Positions 8,961 to 19,265 are shown, numbered from the stretch's first letter. The stretch: DNA of 64,000 nucleotides from Shimia sp. R9_2 (GCF_017743735.1 NZ_JAGHRO010000001.1:1-64000), one strand, 5' to 3'. The notes: a model not told the origin generated them from the sequence alone. Translations and numbers: made by a program.

Positions 8961-10463
8961 TCAGACGCTCTCGGGGCGCGGGAAGACCTCGTTCATCGGA
9001 ACGGAGCGGCCGTTTTCCTGCACCAGACGCACGTGGCGGCGCCGCAGTTTGCGCGGATCAGACACGCCCACGGAATGCGAGAGCACCTCCACCTCTTTCA
9101 CGATGGCTTTGGCATAATTGGCCACGCGCGGAGCCTTGCGGTCCACCACCAGACCTTTCTGGAACCGCGGGTCATGGGTGGTGATGCCGGTTGGGCAGGT
9201 GTTCTTGTTGCACTTCAGCGCCTGAATGCAGCCCAAGGAGAACATGAAGCCGCGCGCAGAGGTCACAAAATCCGCGCCCGCCGCCAGGGCCCAGGCCACA
9301 TCACCAGGATTCACCAGCTTGCCTGACGCAATCAGGCGCACGCGATCCTGCAGGCCGAACTCTTCGCGCAGATTGGCCACCAGCGGCAGCGCTTCGCGCA
9401 CTGGCATCCCCACCAGATCCATCAGCGGCATGGGGGCGGCGCCGGTGCCGCCTTCGCCGCCATCAATGGTGATGAAATCGGGTGCAAAATCTGCGCCGCG
9501 CCGGGTGATGGCTTCAAAGAACTCCCGCATAGTGGTTTCCGCGCCCACCACCGTTTTGATCCCGACCGGCTTGCCTGTGATCTCGCGCACATGGGTGAGC
9601 ATGTCGATCAGGTGATCAAAGCTGTCGATTTCGCGGTGGCGGTTGGGGGAGATGCCATCCTGCCCCACTTTGAGGCCGCGAATGGCGGCGATTTCCTCGG
9701 TCACCTTCTCGCCGGGCAGAATGCCGCCTTTGCCGGGCTTGGCCCCCTGCGCCATTTTAATCTCAAACATGCGGATGGCCTCGTGGCTGGCGACCTCTGC
9801 CAGCTTGGCATCATCCAGACCGCCGTGCTCATCGCGCACGCCAAACTTGGCCGTGCCGATCTGAAACACCAGATCGCAGCCGCCCTCATAGTGGAATGGC
9901 GACACGCCGCCCTCCCCGGTGTTGAGCCAGATCCCGGCCTGCGCCGCACCCTGGCTGAGCGCCTGAATAGCGGGTTTGGACAAGGCACCGTAGCTCATGC
10001 CCGAGATATTGAAGAAAGAAGGCGCCAGATAAGGGGTGCGGGCGGTTGGCCCGATCAGCAGAGGCGCTGATTTGGCATATTGGTCATCGAGCGGCGGGAA
10101 AGGATCATTCACAAAGATCGGCGTGCCCGGCACGCTGAGGTTGCGGGTGGAACCAAAAGCAATGGTGTTGGATTTGCCTTCGCCGGCGCGCCCGACCCAT
10201 TCCCGCTGCGCACGGTTGAAGGGCAGCTCTTCGCGGTCCATGGCAAAGAAATACTGGCGGAAAAATTCACCAAGCTCTGAGAAGATATGCCGGAAGCGCC
10301 CGATCACCGGATAGTTGCGGCGGATGGCGTCTTCGGTCTGGCTGCGGTCGACAACAAAGAGGACAAGGGCCAGAAGCACCAGAGCGGCAAAGATCAAAAC
10401 AAAGACGAGACCCAGCACTTCGACGATGTCAAAGGCGGTTTCCATTGAGGCTGCCATTTCCAT
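8961..10463 (-). CDS. FMN-binding glutamate synthase family protein
   Basis: A 500-residue protein with an N-terminal membrane helix (about residues 15-38) followed by a glutamate-synthase-type FMN barrel. The GGEGGTGAAP segment fits the FMN phosphate site, and CIQALKCNKNTCPTGI carries the three cysteines of the iron-sulfur cluster site. It lacks the amidotransferase domain of true GltB, so it is not a complete glutamate synthase; the family is conserved but its reaction is not settled. GGAG lies nine bases before the chosen ATG. No partner gene is adjacent. Confidence 0.88.
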   Translation of the reverse strand: MEMAASMETAFDIVEVLGLVFVLIFAALVLLALVLFVVDRSQTEDAIRRNYPVIGRFRHIFSELGEFFRQYFFAMDREELPFNRAQREWVGRAGEGKSNTIAFGSTRNLSVPGTPIFVNDPFPPLDDQYAKSAPLLIGPTARTPYLAPSFFNISGMSYGALSKPAIQALSQGAAQAGIWLNTGEGGVSPFHYEGGCDLVFQIGTAKFGVRDEHGGLDDAKLAEVASHEAIRMFEIKMAQGAKPGKGGILPGEKVTEEIAAIRGLKVGQDGISPNRHREIDSFDHLIDMLTHVREITGKPVGIKTVVGAETTMREFFEAITRRGADFAPDFITIDGGEGGTGAAPMPLMDLVGMPVREALPLVANLREEFGLQDRVRLIASGKLVNPGDVAWALAAGADFVTSARGFMFSLGCIQALKCNKNTCPTGITTHDPRFQKGLVVDRKAPRVANYAKAIVKEVEVLSHSVGVSDPRKLRRRHVRLVQENGRSVPMNEVFPRPESV

Positions 10464-10761
10464 AGGTGGCGCTCCTTATGATTATTTTGGCCTTAAAGTG
10501 ATCTTATGTGGCCCAAGGGGCAAGTCACGATCAGACAACAAATGCGTGTGTTGGGCGACAAACAGCGCGCCACGTTGCGAGGTCAGGCGTTTCGATCTAA
10601 GCTGATCTTACTGTTTCTGAGCCCGCAAATCCTGCCTTTCTGCCGCTCCATTAGGATCATTTATGAGATCACTGTGGTGGGCCTGCGTATTTTTACAGGA
10701 TGTTGGGCCATTTGTGCGCTGCGCGATATTCAGCGCTTTGTTTATTGAGTGGATGTGTCTC
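10464..10761. other. Divergent intergenic region
   Basis: Nearly 300 bases between divergent genes. It must hold promoters for both, but I find no strong operator or hairpin. The plus-strand frame upstream of 10762 is open but shows no family similarity. Confidence 0.4.
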
Positions 10762-11733
10762 ATGTTATTTATCACCAATCGTTTCCCCACCCAAAGCATT
10801 CGCAGCCGCAAGGGCCGCCGCTTTACCTTTGATCTGGACAACAACGCGCCGTCCAACTCGGTGTTTTACTGCGAGACGGGCGCGGATGGGCACCACACGG
10901 AGATCACCAGCGATGAGCTTCTCAAACGCGTGCGCGAAAGCCAGCGCCGCCAGATCCTGCTCTATGTGCATGGGTTCAACAATCTGCCGGATGTGGTGTT
11001 TGAGCGTGCTGCCGAGCTGCAGGCGTTTTGTGATGCGGCCAAACCCAAAGAAGTTCTGGTGCTGCCGCTGATCTGGCCCTGTGACAACGGGCTGGGTGTC
11101 GTGCGGGATTATTGGGATGACCAGAAATCCGCCGACCAGAGCGGCTATTCCTTTGCGCGGGTGCTGGAGCGGTTCATGAAATGGCGCAACAGCGCGGACA
11201 ATGAGCCGGAGGTGGCGCCATGCCTGAAGCGGATCAATCTGATCGCGCATTCCATGGGCAACCGGGTATTGCGCCAGACGCTGGTCGCCTGGGATCAATA
11301 TGATCTGGCCGCCGGCGTGCCGCTTTTGCTGCGCAACACGTTTATGGTGGCCGCCGATGTGGTGAATGAGACCGTGCATGAGGGCAAGCCCGGCGCGCTG
11401 ATCAGCCATGCCTCGCGCAATGTGGTGGTCTATTACGCCTCAGACGATCTGGCGTTGCGGGCCAGCAAAGCGGCCAACCTGCGCAATAAGGTGGCGTCGC
11501 GGCGGCTGGGGCATACGGGGCCGGAAAACATCGGCCGCACGCCACGCAATGTGTTTCAGGTGGATTGTGACGATGTGAACACCAGCTATGACACCCCCAC
11601 CGGGCATATGTATTTTCTCGACGACGGGGGCGGCAAGAAGCCCGGCAAAGTGTTCAACCACATGTTTGACTGCATCCTGAACGGGCGGGTGTTTCCCGAT
11701 GACCCCGATCAGCGGTCGATCATTTTGAAGTAA
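10762..11733 (+). CDS. Alpha/beta hydrolase, DUF900-like
   Basis: A 323-residue protein with an alpha/beta-hydrolase pattern: the oxyanion strand ILLYVHGFNN, the nucleophile elbow IAHSMGNR (Ser in an A-x-S-x-G context), and a late histidine (GHMYF or FNHMF). It resembles DUF900-type serine hydrolases of unknown substrate. No signal peptide is seen with this start, which leaves out a hydrophobic in-frame extension beginning at 10663; if the longer form were used the protein could be membrane-anchored. It converges with, and overlaps by 14 bases, the HAD phosphatase gene. Confidence 0.8.
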   Translation: MLFITNRFPTQSIRSRKGRRFTFDLDNNAPSNSVFYCETGADGHHTEITSDELLKRVRESQRRQILLYVHGFNNLPDVVFERAAELQAFCDAAKPKEVLVLPLIWPCDNGLGVVRDYWDDQKSADQSGYSFARVLERFMKWRNSADNEPEVAPCLKRINLIAHSMGNRVLRQTLVAWDQYDLAAGVPLLLRNTFMVAADVVNETVHEGKPGALISHASRNVVVYYASDDLALRASKAANLRNKVASRRLGHTGPENIGRTPRNVFQVDCDDVNTSYDTPTGHMYFLDDGGGKKPGKVFNHMFDCILNGRVFPDDPDQRSIILK

Positions 11734-12379
11734 GCCCCAGCAGGCCCGGCAGCGCACGCATATCGTCAAAGACGTCGTCACAAATCGGCGTGAGGCGTGT
11801 CGGGTCTGTGTCTGCGGTGAAGCCCAAGGTGCGCATGCCTGCCGCTTTGCCTGCGCGGGCACCGCTGGGGCTGTCCTCCACCACCGCGCAGTTTGCAGGG
11901 GCAATGCCCGCATCCGCCGCGGCCTTGAGATAAACGTCAGGTGCGGGTTTGGGGTTGGGCACATCTTCGCAGGAATAGATGCGGCCTGCGAGACGTGAGG
12001 CGATGCCGCAGCGGGTGAGCGTGATCTCCATTTTGGCATGTGGGCCGTTTGAACAGACCGCATAGGGAATACCTGCCGCATCCAATGCATCGAGCGACTC
12101 AATGGCGCCCGGGATCGCGGTGACCTCGGTAGCAAGGCGCGCAAACATCTCCGCGTAGATCAGATCAACCCAATTGTCCTCAAGGGTGGCCCCAAGACCG
12201 CGCGCCGTTTTGGCAACGCCCGCGATGGTGCCGCCGACCAAGAGGTCAATGACACGGTCATGGGACACTTGCAGGCCGCGCGCGGCGAGATTTTCCACAA
12301 GCAGCGCGTTGGTGACAGGCTCGCTGTCCACCAGCACGCCGTCACAATCAAAGAGAACAAGATCTGGGGTCATGGGCAT
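11720..12379 (-). CDS. HAD family hydrolase (phosphatase/phosphoglucomutase-like)
   Basis: A 219-residue haloacid-dehalogenase superfamily protein of the beta-phosphoglucomutase/phosphatase branch. The nucleophile motif FDCDGVLVDSE is at the N terminus, a Ser/Asn motif (VCSNGP) follows, then Lys in NPKPAPDVY and the acidic VVEDSPSG motif. These act together in phosphoryl transfer from small sugar phosphates or similar. The start lies one base past the dgt stop codon, so the two are probably one transcript. Confidence 0.88.
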   Translation of the reverse strand: MPMTPDLVLFDCDGVLVDSEPVTNALLVENLAARGLQVSHDRVIDLLVGGTIAGVAKTARGLGATLEDNWVDLIYAEMFARLATEVTAIPGAIESLDALDAAGIPYAVCSNGPHAKMEITLTRCGIASRLAGRIYSCEDVPNPKPAPDVYLKAAADAGIAPANCAVVEDSPSGARAGKAAGMRTLGFTADTDPTRLTPICDDVFDDMRALPGLLGLTSK

Positions 12380-12380
12380 G

Positions 12381-13736
12381 TCAGGCGGTGCCCGAAACCA
12401 TTTGGGCGGAAGCAATGGCGTGGCGGTCTGTCATGCCGGAGACAAAATCGGTGATCCCATGGGCGGCGGTATAAGGATTGCTCACGTCACGCAGATCCAG
12501 ACCAAGGGCGCGGACAAGTTGCGCCTCGTAGCTGGGCAGCGCATCGGCGTTCCAGCCGTTTTGGCGCAGCGCTTCATAAACCGGCAACACGCCATCAAGC
12601 ACCCGCCAGATTGCGTTACGGCCCTGAATTTCCAGCCGCGTTTTGCGTGGGGCGGTAAACAGGCGCTCTCTTGCGGTTTCCTTGATGCGCGCGAAGGCTT
12701 CATTTTTGTCCGACACAGCAATCAACTCCCCTGAGAACTGGCCGGACAAGATGGCATCGTGATGGGCGATGAAGGCGGCCACACAAGCGTCAATCGCGCC
12801 GCCAATGGCGCGGGCGCGCAGATAGCTGATGCGTTCATAAGGCGTGTAGGCGGATTGGTCTCGGTTGGTCAAGCGGCAGAGCGGCGCGAGCAGCTCCTCC
12901 ACCCGCTCAAGGCTGAGGTCGCCGGCAGAATAGCCGTCTTCGAGATCCACGATGTTGTAGCAAATGTCGTCTGCCGCCTCGACCAGATAGACCAGCGGGT
13001 GACGCCGCCACCAGAGGCTGCCATCAGGTGCGGTCTCTTCGGGCAGACCCAGCGCCTGCGCCACGGTTTTGAGCGTGTCATATTCGCTGTGGAAAGCACC
13101 AAACTTCTTCGCCCCCACATAAGGTGCCTTGCCGCCATTGGCCGCTTTCAGCGCCGCAGAGGTGCTCGCCGTCATCGGGTATTTGGTGAAGGCCCCAAGC
13201 ACCGCATTGGAGAGCCGCATGCCGCCCTCGTTGCGATACATTTCCAGCCGGGTGACGATGCGAAAGCCCTGTGCGTTGCCTTCAAGCGGGGTGAATTCTG
13301 CCTGCTTGGCAGGGTCAAAATCCGCAAATAGCCCCGTGTTTGCGTCAAATTTCTCCGCAAACCAGCCGCCCATGGCCTCTTCGCCTGAGTGGCCAAAGGG
13401 CGGGTTGCCAATATCGTGTGCCAGACAGGCAGCGTGGACGATGCCCGCGATCTTGGGCGCTTCGCCAGCGGTCAGATGCCCCTGCTCTTCCAGCCAGCTG
13501 CCAACTTTCATGCCCAAGGTGCGGCCCACGCTGGCGACCTCGACCGAGTGGATCATGCGGTGGCGCAGGTGATCGTGCTCATAAAGCGGGTGGACCTGTG
13601 TTTTGTTGGCCAGCCTGCGAAACGGCGCAGAGAAGGTGATCCGGTCGGCGTCCTGTACGAAGTTCTGGCGCAAGGGGTCTTCCTGTTTGCCAATGTCAGA
13701 AGCGCGGTCGGTGTTGATCAGGGTGTGCCAGTCCAA
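12381..13736 (-). CDS. dgt: Deoxyguanosinetriphosphate triphosphohydrolase-like protein
   Basis: A 451-residue HD-domain dNTP triphosphohydrolase. The metal motif is clear (RHRMIHSVEV, then AHDIGNPPFGHSGE), placing it in the dGTPase-like type 2 group that hydrolyses dNTPs to nucleoside and triphosphate. The first codon is TTG; no in-frame ATG or GTG lies just upstream, and the protein begins MDWHTLIN. It is followed directly by the HAD phosphatase gene. Confidence 0.9.
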   Translation of the reverse strand: MDWHTLINTDRASDIGKQEDPLRQNFVQDADRITFSAPFRRLANKTQVHPLYEHDHLRHRMIHSVEVASVGRTLGMKVGSWLEEQGHLTAGEAPKIAGIVHAACLAHDIGNPPFGHSGEEAMGGWFAEKFDANTGLFADFDPAKQAEFTPLEGNAQGFRIVTRLEMYRNEGGMRLSNAVLGAFTKYPMTASTSAALKAANGGKAPYVGAKKFGAFHSEYDTLKTVAQALGLPEETAPDGSLWWRRHPLVYLVEAADDICYNIVDLEDGYSAGDLSLERVEELLAPLCRLTNRDQSAYTPYERISYLRARAIGGAIDACVAAFIAHHDAILSGQFSGELIAVSDKNEAFARIKETARERLFTAPRKTRLEIQGRNAIWRVLDGVLPVYEALRQNGWNADALPSYEAQLVRALGLDLRDVSNPYTAAHGITDFVSGMTDRHAIASAQMVSGTA

Positions 13737-13782
13737 ATGTGAGGTCCGTTTGTCTGTCAGTGAAGTCTGTGGATGAAAAGAA

Positions 13783-13808
13783 AAAGCCCGCTGCGGACAG
13801 CGGGCTTT
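13783..13808 (-). terminator. Rho-independent terminator of clpB
   Basis: AAAGCCCGCT (13783-13792) and AGCGGGCTTT (13799-13808) pair around GCGGAC. On the minus strand the stem ends in TTTTTCTTTTC, 16 bases after the clpB stop. Confidence 0.85.
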
Positions 13809-13823
13809 CTGGAAGATTTCAGA

Positions 13824-16439
13824 TCAATGCACAACCGCATCATCCGGTTTTGGCTGCCCTGAGGTGCCAAGCCGGTCGCCGATGATCAGCCCATCCGCCC
13901 CGGCGCTGACCGGGATGGTGTCGCCGTCTTTCACGTCGCCTGCCAGCAAAGCCTCAGCCAGCGGGTTTTGCAGGGCGCGCTGGATCACGCGTTTGAGCGG
14001 GCGGGCGCCAAAGACCGGATCGTAGCCTTCATCGGCAAGCCATTTCTGCGCGCCTTCGTCAAGCTCGATGCCGATCTTGCGGCCTGCGAGACGTTTCTTC
14101 AGGCGGGCGAGCTGGATCTCGACGATGCCATCCATATCGGCGCGGGCGAGCCGGTCAAAGATGATGGTTTCATCCAGACGGTTGAGGAATTCGGGGCGGA
14201 AGTGGGCGCGCACCGCATCCATCACATCGCGACGCGCGTCGGCTGCGTCCGCACCTTCGGGCAATTGGCTGAGCGCCTGTGCGCCGAGGTTGGAGGTGAG
14301 GATGATCAGCGTCTGCTTGAAATCCACCGTGCGGCCCTGACCATCGGTCAGCACACCATCATCAAGCACCTGAAGGAGCACGTTGAAGACATCCGGGTGG
14401 GCTTTCTCGACCTCGTCAAACAGCACCACCTGATAGGGACGGCGGCGCACGGCCTCTGTTAGCACCCCGCCTTCGTCATAGCCGACATAGCCGGGAGGTG
14501 CGCCGATCAGGCGGGCGACCGCGTGTTTCTCCATGAATTCGGACATGTCGATGCGCACCATGGCGCTGTCATCATCAAAGAGGAAGTCGGCCACGGCCTT
14601 GGTGAGCTCGGTTTTCCCCACGCCGGTTGGGCCGAGGAAGAGGAAGCTGCCAAGGGGGCGGTTTTCATCATTGAGGCCTGCGCGGGCACGGCGCACGGCG
14701 TTGGACACGGCAGTGACCGCTGCGTTCTGACCAATCACGCGGGCATGCAGGTCCTCTTCCATGCGCAGGAGCTTTTCGCGCTCGCCTTCAAGCATCTTGG
14801 AGGTCGGAATACCTGTCCAACGCTCGACCACCTGGGCGATCTGTTCCGGGCGCACGGCTTCTTCCACCGTCATTTCACCCTCGCCGTTTTCCGCCGCATC
14901 GAGCTGTTTCTCGAGATCCGGGATCACGCCATAGCTCAGCTCACCTGCGCGGGCGAGATTGCCTTCGCGTTTGGCGATGTCCAGATCGGCGCGGGCCTGA
15001 TCGAGCGCTTCCTTGATGTGCTGCGCGGAGGCGAGTTTGTCACGACCGGCCTGCCATTTGGCGGTGAGCTCGGCAGACTTCTCCTGCAGATCGGCGAGGT
15101 CTTTCTGCAGGGTTTCCAGACGGTCCACGGAGGCGGCGTCATCCTCCAGCTGGAGCGCCTGTTCCTCGATCTGCAGCTGCAGGATCTGACGGTCAAGCGC
15201 GTCGAGCTCTTCGGGTTTGCTGTCCACTTCCATGCGCAGGCGGGAGGCGGCCTCGTCCACAAGGTCGATGGCTTTGTCCGGCAGGAAGCGATCGGTGATG
15301 TAGCGGTGGCTGAGCGTGGAGGCGGCGACGAGCGCTGAGTCAGAGATGCGCACGCCGTGGTGCAACTCATATTTTTCCTTGATGCCGCGCAGGATGGAAA
15401 TTGTGTCTTCCACGGTGGGCTCTTCGACCATCACCGGCTGGAAGCGCCGCGCGAGGGCCGCGTCTTTCTCCACATATTTGCGGTATTCATCGAGCGTGGT
15501 GGCGCCGATGCAGTGCAGCTCTCCACGGGCCAGAGCCGGTTTGATCAGGTTGGCCGCATCCATCGCGCCCTCTGATTTGCCGGCGCCCACAAGGGTGTGC
15601 ATCTCGTCGATGAAGAGGATGATTTCGCCCGCGGCCTCGGTAACTTCAGTCAGAACGGACTTGAGGCGTTCCTCAAACTCGCCACGGTATTTTGCGCCCG
15701 CGATCAGCGCGCCCATGTCGAGCGCGAGAAGCTTCTTGTTGCGCAAAGACTCCGGCACGTCGCCGTTGACGATGCGCAGGGCCATGCCTTCGGCAATCGC
15801 GGTTTTACCGACGCCGGGCTCGCCGATCATCACCGGGTTGTTTTTGGTGCGGCGGCTCAGCACCTGCATGGCGCGGCGAATTTCATCATCGCGGCCAATA
15901 ATCGGGTCGATTTTGCCTTCGCTGGCGCGTTCGGTCAGATCCTGCGCGTATTTCTTGAGCGCCTCATAGCCGTCCTCTGCCGATGCACTATCTGCGGTGC
16001 GGCCTTTGCGGATGTCGTTGATCGCAGCATTGAGCGCTTTGGCGGTGACATTGCCGGCCTCAAGCGCGTCGCGGGCTTTGGATTTCACCATCACCAGCGC
16101 CATCAGGATGCGTTCCACCGGCACAAAGCTGTCGCCTGCCTTTTTGGCAAGGCTTTCGGCCTCAGAGAGCACTTTGGCGGAGGTGTTTTCCAGATAGGGC
16201 TGGCCGGTATCACCCGACACCTGCGGCTGTTTGGCAACGGCGGCGTCCACCGCTTCGCGCACAGCTGTGGCGTTGCCGCCTGCGCGGCTGATCAGGTTGG
16301 CCGCAAGCCCCTGATCGTCGTCCATCAATGCTTTCAGAATGTGTTCGGGCACCAGGCGCTGGTGATTTTCCCGCATCGCGATGGTCTGCGCCGCTTGAAT
16401 AAAGCCGCGTGACCGCTCCGTGAACTTGCTCAAGTCCAT
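13824..16439 (-). CDS. clpB: ATP-dependent chaperone ClpB
   Basis: An 871-residue Hsp100 disaggregase, the usual length. It has the N-terminal Clp repeat (about 1-145), a first AAA+ module (Walker A GEPGVGKT), the long coiled-coil middle domain (about 400-530) that marks ClpB rather than ClpA, and a second AAA+ module ([12 protein letters not shown]). With DnaK it resolubilises aggregated proteins. The start at 16439 is set by AGAAGGAG just upstream and gives the conserved [11 protein letters not shown] terminus. A heat-shock-type promoter candidate lies about 80 bases upstream. Confidence 0.97.
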   Translation of the reverse strand: MDLSKFTERSRGFIQAAQTIAMRENHQRLVPEHILKALMDDDQGLAANLISRAGGNATAVREAVDAAVAKQPQVSGDTGQPYLENTSAKVLSEAESLAKKAGDSFVPVERILMALVMVKSKARDALEAGNVTAKALNAAINDIRKGRTADSASAEDGYEALKKYAQDLTERASEGKIDPIIGRDDEIRRAMQVLSRRTKNNPVMIGEPGVGKTAIAEGMALRIVNGDVPESLRNKKLLALDMGALIAGAKYRGEFEERLKSVLTEVTEAAGEIILFIDEMHTLVGAGKSEGAMDAANLIKPALARGELHCIGATTLDEYRKYVEKDAALARRFQPVMVEEPTVEDTISILRGIKEKYELHHGVRISDSALVAASTLSHRYITDRFLPDKAIDLVDEAASRLRMEVDSKPEELDALDRQILQLQIEEQALQLEDDAASVDRLETLQKDLADLQEKSAELTAKWQAGRDKLASAQHIKEALDQARADLDIAKREGNLARAGELSYGVIPDLEKQLDAAENGEGEMTVEEAVRPEQIAQVVERWTGIPTSKMLEGEREKLLRMEEDLHARVIGQNAAVTAVSNAVRRARAGLNDENRPLGSFLFLGPTGVGKTELTKAVADFLFDDDSAMVRIDMSEFMEKHAVARLIGAPPGYVGYDEGGVLTEAVRRRPYQVVLFDEVEKAHPDVFNVLLQVLDDGVLTDGQGRTVDFKQTLIILTSNLGAQALSQLPEGADAADARRDVMDAVRAHFRPEFLNRLDETIIFDRLARADMDGIVEIQLARLKKRLAGRKIGIELDEGAQKWLADEGYDPVFGARPLKRVIQRALQNPLAEALLAGDVKDGDTIPVSAGADGLIIGDRLGTSGQPKPDDAVVH

Positions 16440-16515
16440 GGGTTTTCTCCTTCTCATAAGCGCCCGATTGCCGATAACGCCCGCTTTGCGGCACGTCAGG
16501 TTGTGGGCCTCGGTA

Positions 16516-16547
16516 AAGATGTGGGATCTTGCGTGTGTCAGGTCAAG
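16516..16547 (-). promoter_or_regulatory. Candidate sigma-32-type promoter of clpB
   Basis: Read on the minus strand, CTTGAC (16547-16542) is followed after 16 bases by CCCACATCTT (16525-16516). This is close to the alphaproteobacterial heat-shock pattern CTTG-N17-18-CyTATnT, with mismatches in the second half. Its position upstream of clpB supports the call. Confidence 0.4.
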
Positions 16548-16697
16548 ATTGCCAGACAGGAATTTAAATCTGTCTCAACGGATGCGGGATTTTCCAGGGC
16601 GAAAAGGGCACAAAAATTCCCCTAAATTGAGACAATTTTCGCCCTATTTTCGCGCCAGACTGAACGTCGAACAGAATGTTTATGGGGGTGGCATGCC

Positions 16698-16964
16698 ATG
16701 CATGTGACAGAAATTCAGATCACCAACCCGATGTATCGACAGACACTGGGCGAGCTGACCGCTGTGGTGAGCCTCAGCAGTGCATCGCGTGATGTGCGGG
16801 TGCATTGCGCAGTACCGGCAGAGGACAGCACCGAGCCACAGAAAGGCGCCGGACGGCTGGCGTTGATCCGCGAAGCGCTGCGGCAGCTGCGCCGGATGCC
16901 AGAGATGCGCACCGGCCGCGAAGAGCTTTCCTTTGCGCCGGGTGTGTTGCCAAGCGAGGGCTGA
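16698..16964 (+). CDS. Small conserved hypothetical protein
   Basis: An 88-residue soluble protein with no recognised domain. The N-terminal half is predicted to be beta-rich (ITNPMYRQTLGELTAVVSL), and the C-terminal part contains a basic helix (LIREALRQLRRMPEM). It is flanked by a strong terminator and has base use like its neighbours, so it is likely a genuine gene. A purine-rich stretch precedes the ATG. No function can be proposed. Confidence 0.7.
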   Translation: MHVTEIQITNPMYRQTLGELTAVVSLSSASRDVRVHCAVPAEDSTEPQKGAGRLALIREALRQLRRMPEMRTGREELSFAPGVLPSEG

Positions 16965-16987
16965 TCCGCCCTAAAGGCGATCTATTG

Positions 16988-17012
16988 AGCCTCCCGATGG
17001 GGAGGCTTTTTT
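16988..17012 (+). terminator. Rho-independent terminator
   Basis: AGCCTCCC (16988-16995) pairs with GGGAGGCT (17000-17007) around GATG, followed by TTTTTT. It ends the small gene at 16698-16964. Confidence 0.92.
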
Positions 17013-17118
17013 GCGTTTCTGGGGCCTGTCCTGAAGCGCGCAGGCTTGCCGGAGCGGGGATGAGGCGTTAGAAGGCGCACGTTTGCTTTGTGCCACCCTA
17101 AATTGCTGGAGACCTCCC

Positions 17119-17838
17119 ATGAGTTCAGACGACCGCCTGATCGTAGCCCTTGACGTGCCCAACGCCCTGCAGGGTTTGCAGCTTGCAGAGCAGATTGGCG
17201 ATGCCGTGTCTTTCTATAAGATCGGGCTTGGCATGCTGACCGGAGGCGGGCTGGCGCTGGCCAATGAGCTGAAAGACGAGCACGGCAAGCGCATCTTTCT
17301 GGACATGAAGCTGTTTGACATCGGTGCCACCGTTGAGGCGGCGGTGCGCGGGCTGGCGCAGTTTGATCTGGATTTCCTCACTGTGCATGGCGACCCGCAT
17401 GTGGTGGCTGCGGCCAAAGAAGGCGCGGCGGGCAGCAATCTGAAAATTCTGGGCGTGACCATCCTGACTTCACTGGATCGCGGTGATCTGGACAACTGTC
17501 TGATCAAAGAGGGCGAGATCAAGGACTTGGTGCAGGAGCGCGCGGGTCGGGCGTTTGACGCGGGCGCGGATGGCGTGATTGCCTCCCCACAGGAAGCTGC
17601 GCTGATCCGGGCGCTGCCGGAATCCGAGGGCCGTTTGATCGTGACCCCCGGCGTGCGCCCCGCAGGCGCAGTACTTGGCGATCAGAAGCGCGTGGCCACC
17701 CCGGCCAATGCGGTGGCAGACGGCGCTGACCACATTGTGGTGGGTCGCCCGGTCTGGACCGCTGAAGACCCGCGCGCCGCAGCGCAAGCCATTGTGACAG
17801 AGCTGGCTTCTGCACAGGCCAAGCGCCCCAACCGCTAA
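17119..17838 (+). CDS. pyrF: Orotidine 5'-phosphate decarboxylase
   Basis: A 239-residue OMP decarboxylase that makes UMP in the last step of pyrimidine synthesis. The catalytic FLDMKLFDIG segment with its Asp-x-Lys-x-x-Asp array is present near residue 57, with the phosphate-binding GRPVW end near residue 213. GGAG lies upstream of the ATG at 17119; an earlier in-frame ATG at 17083 lacks such a signal. Confidence 0.95.
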   Translation: MSSDDRLIVALDVPNALQGLQLAEQIGDAVSFYKIGLGMLTGGGLALANELKDEHGKRIFLDMKLFDIGATVEAAVRGLAQFDLDFLTVHGDPHVVAAAKEGAAGSNLKILGVTILTSLDRGDLDNCLIKEGEIKDLVQERAGRAFDAGADGVIASPQEAALIRALPESEGRLIVTPGVRPAGAVLGDQKRVATPANAVADGADHIVVGRPVWTAEDPRAAAQAIVTELASAQAKRPNR

Positions 17839-17849
17839 GCCAAAGCCTG

Positions 17850-17874
17850 CGCGCCGCCCCTGTCAGGCGGCGCG
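17850..17874 (+). terminator. Hairpin after pyrF, possible terminator
   Basis: CGCGCCGCC (17850-17858) pairs with GGCGGCGCG (17866-17874) around a 7-base loop. No T run follows, so termination is less certain. Confidence 0.5.
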
Positions 17875-17920
17875 ACTGCTGCTATATTGAGGCTCCGAGA
17901 CTCACACGAGAGACGCGCGG

Positions 17921-19174
17921 ATGCCCGCATTTTGCCGAGACTGCCTGACCGAGAGCCAAAGCGCGGCGCGCTGTGGCCATTGTGGCAGCATGCGCATGAT
18001 TTCCCATCCGGAGCTGTTTGATCTGTCCATCGCGCATATGGATTGTGATGCGTTTTACGCCAGCGTTGAGAAGCGCGACAATCCGGAGCTGGTGGACAAG
18101 CCGGTGATCATCGGCGGCGGACGGCGCGGCGTGGTCTCGACCGCCTGTTATGTGGCGCGCATTCGCGGGGTGCGCAGCGCCATGCCGATGTTTCAGGCGC
18201 TGAAGCTCTGCCCCGATGCGGTGGTGATCAAGCCGCGCATGTCGGTCTATGTGGAGGTCAGCCGCGCCATTCGTGCGATGATGGACGAGCTGACGCCGGT
18301 GATTGAGCCGCTGTCGCTGGATGAAGCCTTTCTCGACCTCACCGGCACCACAAAGCTGCATGGGGCACCGCCAGCGGTGATGCTGGCGCGGCTGACAAAA
18401 CGCATGAAAGACGAGCTGGGGATCACAGGCTCTATTGGGCTGTCGCACAACAAGTTTCTTGCCAAAGTGGCCAGTGATCTGGACAAGCCGCGTGGCTTTT
18501 CGGTGATTGGCAAGGCGGAGACTGCTGATTTCCTGAGTGACAAGCCGGTGCGGATGATCTGGGGGATTGGCCCGGTGGCGCAGGAGAGCCTTGAGCGCGC
18601 GGGCATTCGCACCTTCACCGACCTGCTGCGCTGGGATCAGGAAGACCTGATCGCGCGGTTTGGCAACACGGGCTTTCGGCTGTGGCATCTGGCGCGGGGG
18701 CAGGACAAGCGCAAGGTCTCCGCCCATGCACCGATGAAGAGCATCAGCAATGAGACCACGTTTTTTGAGGACACCGCCAGTTTGGATGTGCTCGACGGGC
18801 ACATCTGGCGGCTGTCGGAAAAGGTGTCGGATCGGGCGAAGGCCAAGGATCTGGCCGGGCGTGTGGTGACCTTGAAGCTCAAGCGCGCCAATCACAGCAC
18901 CATCAGCCGCCGAGTGAGCCTGCGGGACGCGACACAGATGGCGGACACGCTCTATCGCACCGCGCGCGGGCTGTTTGATCAGGTCGGCAATGAGGGGCCT
19001 TACCGGCTGATCGGGGTGGGGCTGGCAGATCTGGTGCCCGCCACGCAGGCGGATCTGTCAGGTGACTTACTCGATCCGCAAGCGGTGCAGCGCGCCAGGG
19101 CTGAGCGGGCCACCGATGCAATCCGCGCACGGTTTGGCGCGGATGCGATCCAGAAGGGGCGTGGGATTCGGTAG
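17921..19174 (+). CDS. dinB: DNA polymerase IV (Y-family) with N-terminal CxxC pair
   Basis: A 417-residue Y-family translesion polymerase. The palm acidic residues appear in AHMDCDAFYASVE and in LSLDEAFLDLT, and the little-finger domain extends to about 385. Ahead of the polymerase there is a short extension with CRDC and CGHC, resembling a zinc ribbon, which standard DinB proteins lack. The start at 17921 was chosen because the extension is needed to keep these two cysteine pairs; a start near residue 26 would give a conventional N terminus. It would act in damage tolerance. Confidence 0.92.
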   Translation: MPAFCRDCLTESQSAARCGHCGSMRMISHPELFDLSIAHMDCDAFYASVEKRDNPELVDKPVIIGGGRRGVVSTACYVARIRGVRSAMPMFQALKLCPDAVVIKPRMSVYVEVSRAIRAMMDELTPVIEPLSLDEAFLDLTGTTKLHGAPPAVMLARLTKRMKDELGITGSIGLSHNKFLAKVASDLDKPRGFSVIGKAETADFLSDKPVRMIWGIGPVAQESLERAGIRTFTDLLRWDQEDLIARFGNTGFRLWHLARGQDKRKVSAHAPMKSISNETTFFEDTASLDVLDGHIWRLSEKVSDRAKAKDLAGRVVTLKLKRANHSTISRRVSLRDATQMADTLYRTARGLFDQVGNEGPYRLIGVGLADLVPATQADLSGDLLDPQAVQRARAERATDAIRARFGADAIQKGRGIR

Positions 19175-19185
19175 CGCCCAAACAA

Positions 19186-19265
19186 GGGCTGCGCCTGCCT
19201 GGGGAGGTGCGTATGCACCTGCCGGGGGGCAGGTAGGTGCAGCCCGTGCCGCAAGCGACACGGGC
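19186..19265. terminator. Pair of strong hairpins between convergent genes
   Basis: GGGCTGC (19186-19192) pairs with GCAGCCC (19239-19245), enclosing further self-complementary sequence, and GCCCGTG (19242-19248) pairs with CACGGGC (19259-19265). The two stems are mutually exclusive. They lie between dinB and the convergent ligase gene and probably serve as a two-way terminator. Confidence 0.55.
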
